From NCBI GenBank assembly GCA_947650365.1, contig OX393557.1, positions 47,895,979-47,959,978 of the forward strand: a stretch of DNA of 64,000 nucleotides, in the 5' to 3' direction. This stretch comes from Chamaelirium japonicum. Taxonomy: Eukaryota > Streptophyta > Magnoliopsida > Liliales > Melanthiaceae. The notes below the pieces were generated by a model. The model was not told where the DNA came from, did not search any database, and saw only the letters and a program-made list of their open reading frames with translations. Both the position numbers and the translations under genes were made by a program. Shown here piece by piece: positions 11,501-26,500 of this stretch (the first letter of the stretch is position 1; every line of letters starts with the position of its first letter).

Positions 11501-14500
11501 CTCGAGGAGCTCCTTCTTCGCCACCTAGCCTCCATCGGCTCCGCGACTGCTCAAGGCCTGTCTGCCACCTCTGGTACTACTGCTCCATGGATCTTTGATT
11601 CGGGTGCCTCCTGTCACCTCACCTTTGACTCCACTGTCCTCACGGACTGTTCTCCCACTATGACCCACCAGGAGGTTCGCACTGCGGATAGGACTCTCGT
11701 CCCTATTCCGCAATGTGGATCCATCACTACCACCTCTAACCCTTCTGGTCGCCTGACCCTACCCCATGTCAATCATGCCCCTCGTCTTAACATTAATCTG
11801 ATCTCTATCAGTTCTCTTTGCGACTCTGGCCTGACTGTCACCTTCACCCCTTCTGTTTGTGTTGTGCAGGATTCGCAGACGGGTCAGAGGATTGGGCTGG
11901 GCTGTAGAGCAGGAGGATTTTACCAGCTGGACCATCTACATGTGTCTTCCGTTCCTGTTGCGTCTGTCATGTCTGTTACCTCTGATGCCGACCTGTGGCA
12001 CAGAAGGTTAGGTCACATATCGAGTGATCGACTCAAAAGCGTATTCCGTTCGGGCGTTTTGAGTCGAGCGTCCTTCTCCCCCCTCTCTGTTTGTACGGGT
12101 TGTAGACTGGCAAAGCATCTAGCTCTTCCATTCTCTGCTAGCGCTTCCCAATCTGATGCTTTATTTGATTTAGTACATTCGGACATTTGGGGTCCAGCTC
12201 CTGTTGCATCTATTTCGGGTTACATGTATTATGTGTATTTTATCGATGACTATTCTAGGTGCACCTGGGTTTATCTTATGCGTCATCAATCTGAAGTCCC
12301 TCACATCTTTAGGAGATTCACCACTATGATACGCACTCAGTTTGGTCGGCGCATCAAAACCTTTCGGTTTGATTGTGCCAAGAAGTATCTCTCCTCCGAG
12401 ATGCGTGAGATTCTTCAGTCTCACGGCACTCTTCACCAGCAGTCCTGTCCTCACACCCATGAGCAGAACGGCGTTGCCGAACGCAAGCATCGTCATGTCC
12501 TTGAGACTGCACGAGTCTTGCTTCTCTCTGCGTCTGTTTCTCACTCCTACTGGGCTGAAGCTGTCATGACGGCTGTCCACCTCATCAATATCACTCCGTC
12601 GTCTGCTCTGTCCGGTGCCACCCCATATGAGCGCCTCCACTCCAGCCCACCTAACTACTCTCTTCTTTGCACGTTTGGCTGCACGTGCTTCGTTCTTCCT
12701 CCCCATGAGCGCACCAAACTCTCTGCGAGATCTGTTAGGTGTGTTCACTTGGGGCTCAGTCGGGAGCACAAGGGGTATCGGTGCTACGATCCTTTGGCTC
12801 GCCGGATCCGTGTCTCCCGTCACGTTTCCTTTGTTGAGGATGTCCCGTACTTCTCACCTGAGTCTCGGGATCTTTCCTTGCCTCCTGTGTCACCCTCTTC
12901 GCCTTCCTCACATCTTCACATCCCCGTTCTACCCCCGTTTTCTGTTGTCCCATCCACGCCTATTCCTTCTCCATCTTCCCCGCCACCTCCACCACCACCA
13001 TCACCACCGCCACCACCTCCTCCGTCTTCCTCGACACCTCCACCACCACCTGTTACTCGTGTCTATGTTCGTCGGTCTGCAGCTCCTCCTCCAGTGTCTA
13101 TGTTCGTTGGCCTACAGTTTTTATTCATTTATTTCATATTTATTTTATCATTTTCGTCCTAATTAATTAGGAAAAAATTATTCTTGTTGCGCAAGTCACC
13201 TTTTATGTTTTTTAGTCCCACATGGGTTGTGGATGGTTATGCATGTAACCTCATCTATTAAAGATGTAGGGTCTTTCATTATAATAACAGATGAATAAAA
13301 AAGTTGAAGATGCATGCGAGCTTCCTTTAGGGTTTCCTAGATTAGAATCCATCAGAGGTGGATTCCTCGAATTCGGTGGACTACGGATCTTCCCCCCTTC
13401 TCCTCTCCCCCCTGTGATCTCTCTCAACCCTAGTTCCTTGGATATCATCGACAATATCATAGATCTTCTTGTCATTTACCCACGAAATACAAGCGAGGAA
13501 CAAAGAAGAAACGCTAAAAAAAAAAAGAAAAATAAGAGAAAGAGAAGCATCAATTCCTTCTCTTTCTTCCCCTCTCTCTTTTCCCTGTGATCCATCCCAC
13601 CCCGGCTCCTTTGTTCCTACTTTTGTCCGGCGTGAGAGGCCAGAAGTCATCACACTTTTCACCATAAGGCGTGGAGACATGGGAATAATATTCCTGTGCC
13701 TTTCATTGTTTCTTTAGGGCACCCACATTAATCTTTGTGGCCAAGATTTTATTTAAAGCAACCCCAAAATCTTTTTTTTTCTGAACAGGCCAAGTGGTCA
13801 AAGGACAGGGCGCTAGAGCGAGGGATCAAAGAGATCCGGAGATCGAAACATGGGGAGGCAATAACTGCTATTTAGTAATTCTACAATCCCGTAAACATGA
13901 CATCAACGGCTAGGATTCGCACACGCAAACAAGGCACAACGACCTTGAGGGAACGTTCACTCCACGAAGTCCATACCGGGAGTCGAACAGGGAACCTCTC
14001 CAACATGGGAGAGAGGAAGTACAACCAGGTCAAGAGCCCGTTGGTAGGCAACGCCAAAAACTCATTTCTGAGTTTTAACATGAAAATGGCCCACAAAGTA
14101 GTTGTAGTCCATATTTTTCTGTGGGCACCCCTAGTCGCACAACAAAGCACCTGGAATTTATTGAGTGCACCCCAACTTCTTTGAAAAACAGATTTTCTGT
14201 TTTGGGGTGGATTCGAAGCGTCTTTGCAGAACTTCTTCCATAATTCGTGTACTTACATGAAAAAAAATCAGGTGACATCATTCCACATTAAAATCCTTAT
14301 TTTTACCATGAATAGAGGGTTATTGTTTTTGAAATATGAGGGCCCCGTTCCTCGTCCCTCGTCACTATTGGTCATCACTACAATAAAATACATACTGACA
14401 TTGATAGCTATAAACAAGAATACAAAGATTATAATGACCCTTTTCTTCATGGTAAAGAACATAAAACTCGGATTTCACCACTTCCCAGTTACGCCTCTTA

Positions 14501-17500
14501 ATAAACAAACTTTCAATATTAATAATAAGAAAGGTCCAGCATAAAGTGTAATATGGAGGTATAGTTCTATAGAGAGTTGACATTGTTCTTGTTTAATCTT
14601 GACCATCTAAAAAGTAGAAAATTTCATGAAAGATGTGAAGATATAAAAATTAAATAGGATCACATAATTATTTTTATCAAAAAGCACCTACCCAAACATA
14701 TTTTTTAGAAAGGAATTCAGCTACAGTTGATTTATGCCTCGTCAAAAGCTCCTGTAATATAGTAAGACAACAATACCAGTTATTTTAATGGGGAGAAATA
14801 CAAAAACAAAAATCTTGCTTGTGAACTGGTATATCAAAATTGGTACCATAGAAAACAAAGAGTACACAAGTATATCTGATTCAGGAATACAAGATAAAAT
14901 AACTTAAAAATAATTTCTAACAATCAACAAATAGAGGCTTCAAAACAACAATCACTGTACCAAGTTTTAAGACATACAAATGTTACAGTCAAAATCTAAA
15001 TGAGATCTACAAAATTATCTGAATTTCTTCATTAATAGCAAGGAAAAATGTGCAACAAAGAAAAAAAGAGAGAAAATTGGGGACACAGGTTTGATCAAAT
15101 AAATTCAAACCCTGCAAATTTTGTTTTTTTCCTTCCTTCTACACATCTTCAATTCTAATACATATAATATTCCCAAATTAGTTGTAAAGGAAGGCGAGAA
15201 AGGACTAGCATGAAATTCGATGGTATCATGGTGGAGAATCAGAAAGTGAAGTAGTGAACTATATTCACTAAGTGGCAACTCAACATTCAATAATAAGATG
15301 GTATAGTTTTTAAAAAAGTATTTTACTAAGCAGAGTATTATGTTTAAATCATTAAACACCTATTAGACATTGTATCCAGGGAATGAACAAAGAAATATAT
15401 GTGAAAAAAGCTTAAATAATTACTTCATTGAGTATCTGTTAAACTGACTATTTGTCTCTACTACAAGTCACACCATGTTCTTTACGGGTGAGTTGTCTTC
15501 ACATAATGCCCCTCACATGAAATGATGCGTGAAGAGAACAAACTCCAATCAGTTTTGTCCAGAGCTCTTAAGATTACCGCAGGGACGGGCTATCATTCTT
15601 CTCTATGTGGATGATATGATCCTTAAAGGTGACGGTTCGGATTCCATAATCTCGCTTCAGCAGTATTTTCAGAGCTAGTTTGAGATGAAAGATCTTGGCC
15701 CTCTATGCTACTTTCTTGATCTTGATATTACTCAGGGCAAGCGAGGGCTTCTGCTCTCACAGCAAAAGTATACCGCTGACATTCTCAATCGTGGTGCTCT
15801 TGCCGATGCTCGCACCATTCACACTCCACTCGAAGTTCATGTGAAGCTCCGACCTACAGACGGTTAGACTCTTTCGGATCCTACTTGATACAGAGAAATT
15901 GTCGGTCAGCTGGTCTACCTTTGCACCACTGGGCCTGTTATTGCCATGTAGTCAGCATCGTCCGCCAGTTTGTCGAGGCCCCTCGCTTTGCTCACTTGTC
16001 CTCCTGTAAACTCTTTGGTACCTTCGAGACATCGTCACTCGGTCACTCTTTGTGTCCTTAACCTCATCTTTGGTTCTACGTCCCTACTTTGATGCTAATT
16101 GGGCTGAAGATTCGACTACTTGCCGCTCGACCACTGGCTACTGCCTGTTTCTTGGAGACTCTTTGATCTCATGGACCAGCAAGAAGTAGAAGGTTGTTTC
16201 TCTCTCAAGTACAGAAGCAAAGTTCAGGGTCATGGCCACCACCACCACTAAGGAGATCATTCACTTCCAACGTCTCCGTGGGGGATCAAGAAGTTGAGAT
16301 TTTTGGCCCTACAGCTCTTCACTGCGATAACCAGAGTGATATATAGATTATTAGTAACCCGATTTTCCATGAGAGGATGAAGCAAATTGAGCTTGACTGC
16401 TACTTCTCCCAAGAGAAGTATAACACCAGGACTATCTCTCTCCCTTATGTTTCCTCCGCAGAGCAAATCACCGACTTCTTTACTAAGTCACACCTGACTC
16501 TTTGGCTTCGGTTTCTTGTTAACAAACTCTCGGTGTTTGATCGACCGTGAGCTTAAGGGGGGAGTGTTAGTCTTATGTATATACTAGTGCACAAATCCTT
16601 GTATATCGTGACACTGTATATTGGCCTATTGGTCCTAATGAGAAAACATTCCTTCTGCCCAAAACCCTAGTCTTCTCTCTCTCCCTCTCTCTCTTTCCTA
16701 AGGTTATTAGTGACAGTGTCACCAGTATTATCAAGTGAACAAGACCAAATAGAATATCAAAAGGATGCATTGCAAGAGTTACTTTTTTTCTATAGGAAAA
16801 TTATGCTTATAAAAAAATAAAGTTACTAACTTGTAAATAGCATAGTCATATCACACGTGACAATCCATGCGGAACTAGTATAGAAATGTATGACATAGTA
16901 GAAAGGTGAGTAGGTAGTAACTGACAAAACCATATTTTTTAGTATTCAAAGGAATACCAATGTCTATTTCGGCAAATCTGGGTGAGACAAGCTAACCTTA
17001 AAAGTTGCAGAGGCATCAGATGCTACATCAAAATTCGGAAGTTGTATATAATCAAAGAACCTTTTCATATGCTCAGACTCTAAAACATACCTGTAAATGA
17101 ACAATCAAACAGACAGATGAATAAAATAGTCAAATTCTTAAATAAATATTGTATTATGGTTAATTCATAAAATTTTAACAACAAATGATAAGGTGCAATG
17201 CCACTAAGCAGCCCCAATTTGCAAGTCCTTGTTTTTACTTTAAACCAATGACAATATTGCAATTATGTCGAACTACAGACTACATAAAAGGGCACAACTT
17301 TGGCTAGTAATTATAATCCCACAACTGAATGGAAAAAACATAAAGGAATTACATCATTTAGCTCATTTACCGAGTGCATTGTAACTTACTATTTCTATCA
17401 GAATTCCAATATTACCAAGTGGCATTGTAACTTACTATTTCCGAACATATGCTTCCCTACAATGCATTATATCAACCTTTTTTATAATTGCCATTAACAA

Positions 17501-20500
17501 TTGTAAAAACCGTTTTCAAGTATCTTTATTTATATGGGATTTTTGCATATAACCCCCTAAAAAATAATGATATTATAAAGAACCACCTTGCTTTTTAAGT
17601 TTTATGAATAACACCCTCACATATTCTGATATTTAATAAAATCACCCATAGTTACCTTTTTGCCCCTGACTTTTTAAGTTTTATTCATTTACACCGAAGT
17701 CAAAAAATAACGGTAGCGATTTTATTAAATGTCATAATATGTGGGGATTATCCATAAAATATAAAAAGTGGGGTTCTTTGTAATATTATTTTTTTTAGGT
17801 TTTTATATGAAAAAATCCCTTATTTATAGCCCTTTCCAAAAAGTAGTCATATGACTCATATCTTTTGGATGGTTACACTTTGAATGGTTTAAGTTATGGG
17901 ATAACTGTTTGGGGGAGCAATCGACGAACACCCTTCGAGTGGTGGAAACCCGCCGGATGGAAAACATTGTCGTGCCCACCGATATCCTTCCTTGTCACAG
18001 GGGAGTACCTCAACTAGCAGCGGTGACCTGCAAGACAACAAGAGGTCAGGAACGGTTGGCTTCCTCTGTAGCACGGACACTCCGACGCTCAAGTCAGTGA
18101 TTGCCGGAACGGAAGGGAGGAAGGAGAGAGTAAGAGGAGCTAGGTGGAAGAAGTGGAAGGAACGAGAGGGGCTAGGATAATGCTTTTATAAGGCTCAGAG
18201 GTGAGGAGCGGTCGGCACGTGCCCGCCCACACGGTTACCAAGTGGCGGTATTCGATTGGAGGCTTTAGAGCAGGGTTTCAAATCTCGGCCGATACCGGTA
18301 CGTACCGGCCGGTACGTACCGGTTTTGGCCGGGCCGAGCCGAGTCGAGCATTCGGGACCGAAACGGGCCTGAACCGGCCGGTACCAAACCGTACCGGACC
18401 GAACCGGCCGAGTCAGGTAGGTACTGGCCGGTACGAACCGGTACCGACCGGTTCAGGCCCTACCGACAGCATTAATGGGGTGGGTGGGTTTTGGCTCATT
18501 TTTTTTTGTTTTTTTTCCTCCGAATTCCTCCCTCCACAAGGCTGAACATGCATTCCCAGCCATTGCATGTGGAGGGGGGGGCATTATTAGCTTTGGCCCC
18601 TCCAAAGTGTTTTATTTATTAAGTGGGAGGGGGGGATTTGAAGGCTATATAAACCCCCCCAAACCCATTCCATTTCACCTCCAAAGGCTCCAATACCATC
18701 CATCAAGTTGCAAAGTTGCAACTTGCAAGAAAAGAGAGGAAAGAAAGAAAAAAGAGAGAAGAGAGAAGAGAGGAAAGAAAGAGAAGAAAAAAAGGAGATA
18801 AAGAGAAGCGTGAGAAAAGAGAGGAGAGGAGGGAGAAAAGAGCGGCACCGCCTGCACAACGAGCGGCACGCCGACACGAGTCGACAACGCCGACGAGCGA
18901 CGACGAGGTCACGACGAGCGGCACGAGCACGAGCGGGCCGAACGGCGACGACTAACAAGTAACAAGTAACACTTAACAAAGCAGCGTCGCAACGGGCGGC
19001 ACAAGCGGGCGACAAGGCTAGTCGCGACGAGTGGCACAAGCGGCGACTCGGCGAGGCGGCGACCAGGCGACGTTGCGACGAGCGGCACGAGGCGAGCGAC
19101 ACCAACACTGACAGGTAAATTTCTTTGCTTATTTTGATTCACTTTTGCTACGTAGAAACAAGAGTAGAAAGTAATTTTGCTCACTTGCTCATGCCTCATG
19201 TAGATTCGACTTTCGAGCCATTCGAAAGTCAAAACTTTTGCTATGTAGAATTACTTTCTGTGTAGCTAAGCTACTAAAGTAATAGATACCGGATTGCTAT
19301 GAGAATAAAGTGAGAAAGAAAGAATGAAGAAAGAGGAGAGAGAAAGTGAGCTAAAAATAAGAGAGGAAAGAAATAAAGAAAAGAGAAGAGAAAATATAAA
19401 GAGAGAAAGAGAAATAAAGGGAGAAAGTAAAAAAAAAAACAAAGAACAGAGCAAAGTGAAGAAGGTGGAATCACTTGCTCACTTCTGCTCAGTGCTCACT
19501 TGCTCACTTGCTGATGTACATTCGACACTTTTGCTACGTAGAATTACTTTCTACGTAGCAAAAGTGAGCAAAGAGGTGGAATTACTTGTTAGGTAACTAC
19601 GTTACTACGTAGCAAAAGTGAGTAGAGAGAAACAAAGAACAGAGCAAGGCCAAACTCGCCAAAGAGGTGGAATTACTTGCTCACTTCTACAGCTCTGCTC
19701 ACTAGTCACTATGACTCACTTCTGCTCACTTGCTCACTTTTGTTCACTTGTTCATGTAGATTCGGCACTTTTGCTACGTAGAATTACTTTCTAGTTTTTA
19801 CTTTCTACTTTCTACGTAGCAAAGCTGCAAAAGTGAGCAATTATATTAATGAGGTGCCGAATTATTTTCTACGTACCAAAACTTCAAAAGTGAGCAATTA
19901 CTTTTGCTCACGTAGAAAACAAAGAAAGTAATGAAAAAAACCATTATTTTTATGTAGTCATGTACTAGAAAGAAAGTAAGGAAACAAATAAGAGAATAAT
20001 AATTTTTTTGTTTGCTAATGTTTATTTATTTTTTGACTTAGATAATGACACCAAAATCGAAAGAGATAGACGCTGGATGGCTACATTGCAAGGCAATAGA
20101 AGGCAACAAGCGAAAGGCCATATGCAACTTCTGTGGTCGAACCATAAATGGTGGTATCACAAGAATGAAGGAGCATTTAGCGGGCAAGAAATGACAAGTG
20201 ACTGGTTGTGAGCACGTTCCAACAGAGGTACGGTCTCAATTCCAACAATTTTTTAGAGAAGCAAGTAAAGGTAAGAGTACTGCTCCTGAGCTTTCTGCTT
20301 TTAGAAGACCACCCCTTACCAAAAGTCAGTCGGTAAGGGGTTATAGAGAAACAAACATAGATGATGAAAGTTTTGATGATTCCTCATCTGAAGAGTTGCC
20401 GGAAGAGGATAGGGATATGAGAACGGCAATGAGACTTTCTCGTGAGAAAGCTCATCGTCAAGAAATGAGAGAAAGAGGGGGAGACCAAAGAGGTAGATGG

Positions 20501-23500
20501 TCAATGAGTGGTCCTGGTGGTAGTTCCCGTTTTCTTCCTGGTGATATTGGTGGTAGTACTGGTGGAGGTGGGCCTGGTGGTAGTAGCAGTGTTAGTGCTA
20601 GAGAAGGTAAAACTAGTACTGGCGGCAGTACATCTGTGCAGTTACCTCTAGACGGATTTATGTTTAGGGAACGTGGTCATAAACAAACCAAATTAACAGC
20701 TGGAAAAATAAAACAAGCGGCCAATAAAGTGAAGAAAGCAGTGGTCAAATTTTTTCATTTCAATCATATCCCGGCTAATTCAGCCGCGTCGTCATACTTT
20801 AAGAACATATGCGACATGTTGCAGTCGGTTGGACCAGGAATTTCTCCCCCTACCCCATATGAAATTGTTGGGCCACTTTTAGATGATGAGGTCTCCGAAA
20901 TAAACAATTATATTCGTAGTTTTCAAACTCCCTGGGAGGAGAAAGGTTGCATAATTATGTGCGATGGATGGAGTGGCCCTACTAGAAAATCCATAATTAA
21001 TTTTCTAGTATATTGCTCAATTGGTACTGTATTTTACAAATCAGTCGATGCATCAGCCAAAGTGTATGATGCAATATATCTTGCTGGACTTATGAATAAT
21101 ATCATCGACGAAGTTGGAGCTAATAATATTGTCCAAATAGTGACGGACAATGGCTCTAACTATAAGAAGGCCGGATAAATCATACAGAAGTAACGAAAAA
21201 CTATATTTTGGACTTCTTGTGCCGCACACTGCATCGACTTGATCCTAAAAGATATAGACAAATTGGATCATGTCGACAAGGTCGTTAAACAAGCTCGAAA
21301 AATAACAAAATTCATTTACAACCATAACTGGGTAGTTGACTTGATGAGGAAGTATACTGGGAAGCGGGAGCTTCTGCGTCTAGGAATCACTCGCTTTGCC
21401 ACTCACTTCATAGCATTGGAGATCATTTTTAATCAAAATGATGCTTTACGGAAAATGTTTACCTTAGATGCATGGTGTCAGTCAAAATATGCATCTAATG
21501 AAGAGGGCAAAGAGGTGGAAAATATTGTTGTTGGAAAGGAGCTCTGGTTCGAAATTGACAAGATAATAGTGTGCATCCAACCTTTAGTGCAAGTTCTTCG
21601 ACTAGTAGATTCAGATGAGAAGCCTACAATGGCGTATATCTACGAAGCAATGGACAGAGCTAAGATGGCCATTCAGAAGTCGACAAAGGTTGGAGAAAAA
21701 TCAAAAAATTAATATTTTAAGTTGATCGATAAAAGATGGGAGAAGACGCTACACCATCCATTGCATACAGCAGGTAAATATTATCGTCAAGTGTATATTC
21801 ATTATTCAACAATTTCAATTTTCAATCTCATTAGTCATTAGACTCAATACTTATTTCTTTCATATTATAGGATTTTACTTAAATCCCCAATACCAGTATA
21901 GGGTAGAAGTTTCACAACACCCTGAAATAATGATCGGGCTTAAAGAGGTGATCCGAACCTTGGAGCCTAACATAGCAGTGCAAAATAAGGCAATGGAGCA
22001 GATGGAAATCATCCGATATGCTCGTGGTTCCTTTGATTCGGAGAATGCAAGAACATCTATCTCGATCATGCAGCCAGGTAATACATCGATAAGTTGATAA
22101 CGCACTTTAATTATACAATTATCCAATTGCAATCAACGAATACAAACTGAATGTTTTATTTTTTGGCTAATTTCATAGCTACTTGGTGGAGCATTCATGG
22201 TGAAAGTGCTCCTGATCTTCGCAAGATTGCTATCCGAGTATTGAGTCAGACATGTTCGGCATCGGGCTGCGAGAGAAACTGGAGTACATTCTCTTTCATT
22301 CATACGAAAACTAGAAATAGATTGTTATCATCTAAATTAGATAAACTAGTTTTCGTACATTACAATATGAGGTTGAGGGTCCGCGATCAGGGAAGATTAG
22401 AGGACCAAGGTGATAATCCAATCAATTTGGATTATATTTTCGACGACGATAACCCTCTAGCCCCTTGGTTGACGGAGAGAGAGGATCCAGTTCTTGACGG
22501 TCAAGAAAATACATGGTTGGAGAAGGAGTTAGGCAAGGAGCAAAGACAAGAACAAGAGGGACCAAGGTTGAGGAGCGGCAAACGAAGATTTCAACATGTC
22601 AGCTAGGCAATGCAGCAGATACACAGCGATACAGATGAGTCTTGATAGTATACCTTCCGGATCTAGTGATGGCGGAGGAGAGTCATCTCAGTCACGACGG
22701 AGATGTCCGGGAATTGGTCACACTTCTAGTCCTGACCATGAAGAGCATGAGAGAGCTTCTTCACCTCCAAGTGCTCCCACGTACACCGGAGTCACAGGAC
22801 CACCAGCCCACCAGATCCACCATACGATGGAGCAGGGGCCGGGCCTTCTGGCACTGTTTATGAAGCTGCATATGTACCATACTCGTACGGATATGATCCA
22901 CCACCAGGTCCACCATCATCATATTACCGAGATTCTTATCAGCCGATGTTTTCAGAGCCAGAGGAATCGCAAGGAACATATACAGATTCTTCATCCTCCT
23001 ACGGCTACGGAGCCTACGGTTATGGTGTCCAGCATGACCAGGACATTGGCCAATCAATCTTCGGTTATTCTGGGCCTTCCGACGAGTCTTACTACCAGCA
23101 CTACTCGGCACCGACTCCAAATAAGGACGAAGAAGAAGCTGGTCGCAATAATAATCTATGGAACTTCTGCGTTCTGAGTTCTGAATCTTCTGATCTGACT
23201 ATTTGAGTCAGCCAGGTAAGGTAACTAAAGGTGAGTTAATAATTTTAATATTGATAATCTGTATTCTGTGGAAGTGGAACACGTCTGGATTCTGGACCTT
23301 ATTGTATAATTTGTATTGTAAATTTATAATAATAAAAAAATTTCAAAACTTTAAAATGTTGTTTTATAAAACCTTTTAAAAACCTTTTTTAACTTCGCCA
23401 AGGCTGGTCCCAAGTCGGATAAAGGAGGGAAAAAGGATATAGGAAATTAGGAATTAGTAATTTCTTAGGTATGACTTGTGATTCTGTGAATTGTGACTTG

Positions 23501-26500
23501 TGACTTGTGAGTCTTGTGGCTCAGTTAGGTCTCTACTGTCCAATCATTCACCTCGGGGAGTGGTGATTCGATAATAGTTGACAAGTTCATCAAGATTCTT
23601 AATCATACACCTCGGGGAGTGGTGCTTGTGAATCTTGATGAATGATGAATCCAAGACTCTAAAGTCTAAAGTCTGAAGTCATAAGATAACAGTATACGAC
23701 TCATAAGTCATAGTCTGAACTCTGAAGTCATAAGATAAGACTCATAGGCCTAAAACTAACACTAGTGGCCTAGCCTAAGCCCTAACTCCTAAGTCCTAAC
23801 TCCTAAGGTCCCTAAAGGACCTAAACTAGGGCCCTAAAGTAGTATAATATTTATTTTCTAATTTTTTAGATTTTTTAAAGATTTTTTTAGGATTTTTTAC
23901 AATTTAAAAAAAAGGGGCCGGTACCGGTTCAACCGGAACCGGAACCAGCCAGTACCGGTACGAACCGGCCGGTTCGAATTGGTTCGGTGCCGGCCGATAC
24001 CAGTACCGATACCCGAGTTTTAAACCTTGCTTTAGAGCGAACAACCACCGTCTCTCCCGACCTAAGAAGCACTGACACTGGTACGGGGACACGGGTACGA
24101 CACGACACGGGTTCGCCAACACGGCAAATCCTAAAAAAGGAGGACACGGGTATGGCGGGGACACGGCAAAATAAATTTATATTTTTAAATTTATATTTTA
24201 TATATGTTTGTAATTCATATATATTTCGATAACCGAAAAAACCTCATAAAAAACAACTAAAATAAAAATTTAATGCATACTACATCGCTATCGTTAGTTA
24301 CATCTAGCCCGATCGGTGAATCACAGACAGCTCTAAATGATATAGAAAATAACGGTTGTATTTCAGTTTTGACTTCAACCTATCCGAAACCTCAGAGGAT
24401 AAAATAAGTTAAAGCCAAACCTAAATCGTAACCGTCCATCATAACCATCTTGACAAGTGAATCACACTCAGGCCCAAATGGCATGCAAAAGAACGGCTGC
24501 GATTCAGCTTTGGCTTCAACCTATCTGATTCTCTGAGGTTATAATCTCAGAGGATCAGATAGGTTGAAGCCAAAACTGAATCACCACAGCTTGTAACCCG
24601 ACCCTATATCGAACAGTCCGTCAACCCGCAGTGTCCCGAGTGTCCGAGGAGTGTCCGACGAAGTGTCCGAGGAGTGTCCGACAGTGTCCGGCTCCCGGAA
24701 GCACGTAGGACACGGCACATGCGTGTCCGGTGCGTGTCCGGCGAGTGTCCGACGAGTGTCGGTGTCCGACACGGGTACGGGAGGCCTGGGGAAGTGTCCA
24801 TGCTTCTTAGCTCCCGACAAAGAGGCTGTTCAGGTGTTAGACGCATCGTGTCGTAGAGACGGTGGACCCTCCAGCTACTTTCCACATGTTGTTGCCAGGT
24901 TGGTGTAGACATGTCAAGTCGAGGCTGCCCTCTGATATCTAACACAACGGGCTGTTCTCTAACATCGGACATGTTGCCTGCCACCAGACACACTACCTGC
25001 CACCTCGTGCCTTGCTTACCTCCCATCAAGGGCCGCCTTTCCCGAGGTGGCGAGCATGAGCTTTTTGTTGCCCGGGTGAGCTCGGTTGTGGCCCTTAGAT
25101 GTCTCGTCCATCAAATACTCGACCAAGGCTAGTCAACGGGCAAGCTCCCTGATGATGTCACCTCAGGCGAGGCTGCAAGCTCCTTGATGATGGCTCTCTG
25201 CTAATATCATCTCAAGCGAGCTCCCAGCTAACGTCATGCCGACGTCTCCTCGGGAGAGCTCCCTACTGATGTCATCTCAGGTGAGCTCTCTACTGACATC
25301 GAGCTGGCGTCACCTCAGGTGAGCTCCCTGCCGACGTTTCTGGGGGTCTCATTCATGAGGCACTTAGCTAAGATGGACGAACACACTCCCTCCGAGGTGG
25401 AACGGGGAGCATGTTGCTCGCGGTGTCCACCATAAGCTTCAGGGTTAGGACGTTAGGTAGAGGTGGGCTAGAGAGCTCCGGCGGGGACAGGCAGGCTCCA
25501 AGCGACACCGTGGTGTCAACCATGAGTTCGAGTTTGGTAGATGGACAGGAGAGCTATGGCGATATAGGCGAGTTCTCTGCTGAAGTTATGCTGACGTCGC
25601 CTCAAGCGAGCTCGCTGTTGATTTCCTGGAAATCATATATCACGTCACTTTAAATAAAGGTTGCAACGATGCCTCGATCGGGCTTATGGCGCCAAGCTCA
25701 TTACGGGCTACAGAGGTACCACAAATTGGAGTTACCACAAAATACCTAACAGTGAAGGACAACCTCTGCGGGCGTCCTGTCACGCACCACACCGACGTCT
25801 GCTGTCTGGGCCAGCCTCCCACTAGTGAAATTGTCTCCAGTGGTCTCAGGCGACCCGCTCGAGGCATCCGCTGGGCTACCTCATGGAGGTTGAGTGGTTG
25901 ACGCTCCGAGCACCAACATTACCCCCTCCTAGAGGGTAGTTCCCTAGGGAGCTCGACATCTCCAGGAGCCCAACGAAACCTTCAAGTGTAACCCCTTGGA
26001 TTTGATCCTTCCCTGGTGCTGCGACGAGCTTCATACAGGATCTGCTCGTCAAAGGAGGGGCAATTGTTCGGTCATCATTGCGGGGCACATGCCTCGGCAC
26101 ATGGCTTGTGGTGACAGCTGTCCCATCAGTTACATCGAATCGTTATTTGGAATGTCGAAAAAGCTAGCCACATGCCCTGGCACGTGGCTCGTGGTTACAG
26201 TTGTCCCATCAATTACATCGGAGCGTCATTCGGTCATTATAGGCTGGCAACTCCACGTGATATCCCTTGATTGATCGGATGCTAAAGCGTCACTTCAGCA
26301 ATCATTGCGACGCTTTGGCTGTCGCTTCGGCTAGCTTGACCTCGCCACATGGCATTAACTGATTCACCGTAGAATCACTTTCGTCATTATTGTGACGCTT
26401 CGATTGTCACACCCCTTCAGAGGGTTCGCGTTGAACTCATTACGGATTACGGAGATACCACAAATCGAAGTTATCACAAAATGCCTAGCGGTGGTGGCGA

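Noticed and set aside
9692-16750. Idea that the Copia pieces on either side of MO25 exon 6 are one element
   Set aside because: The visible LTR text differs between the two pieces and a host exon lies between them, so separate insertions are more likely.
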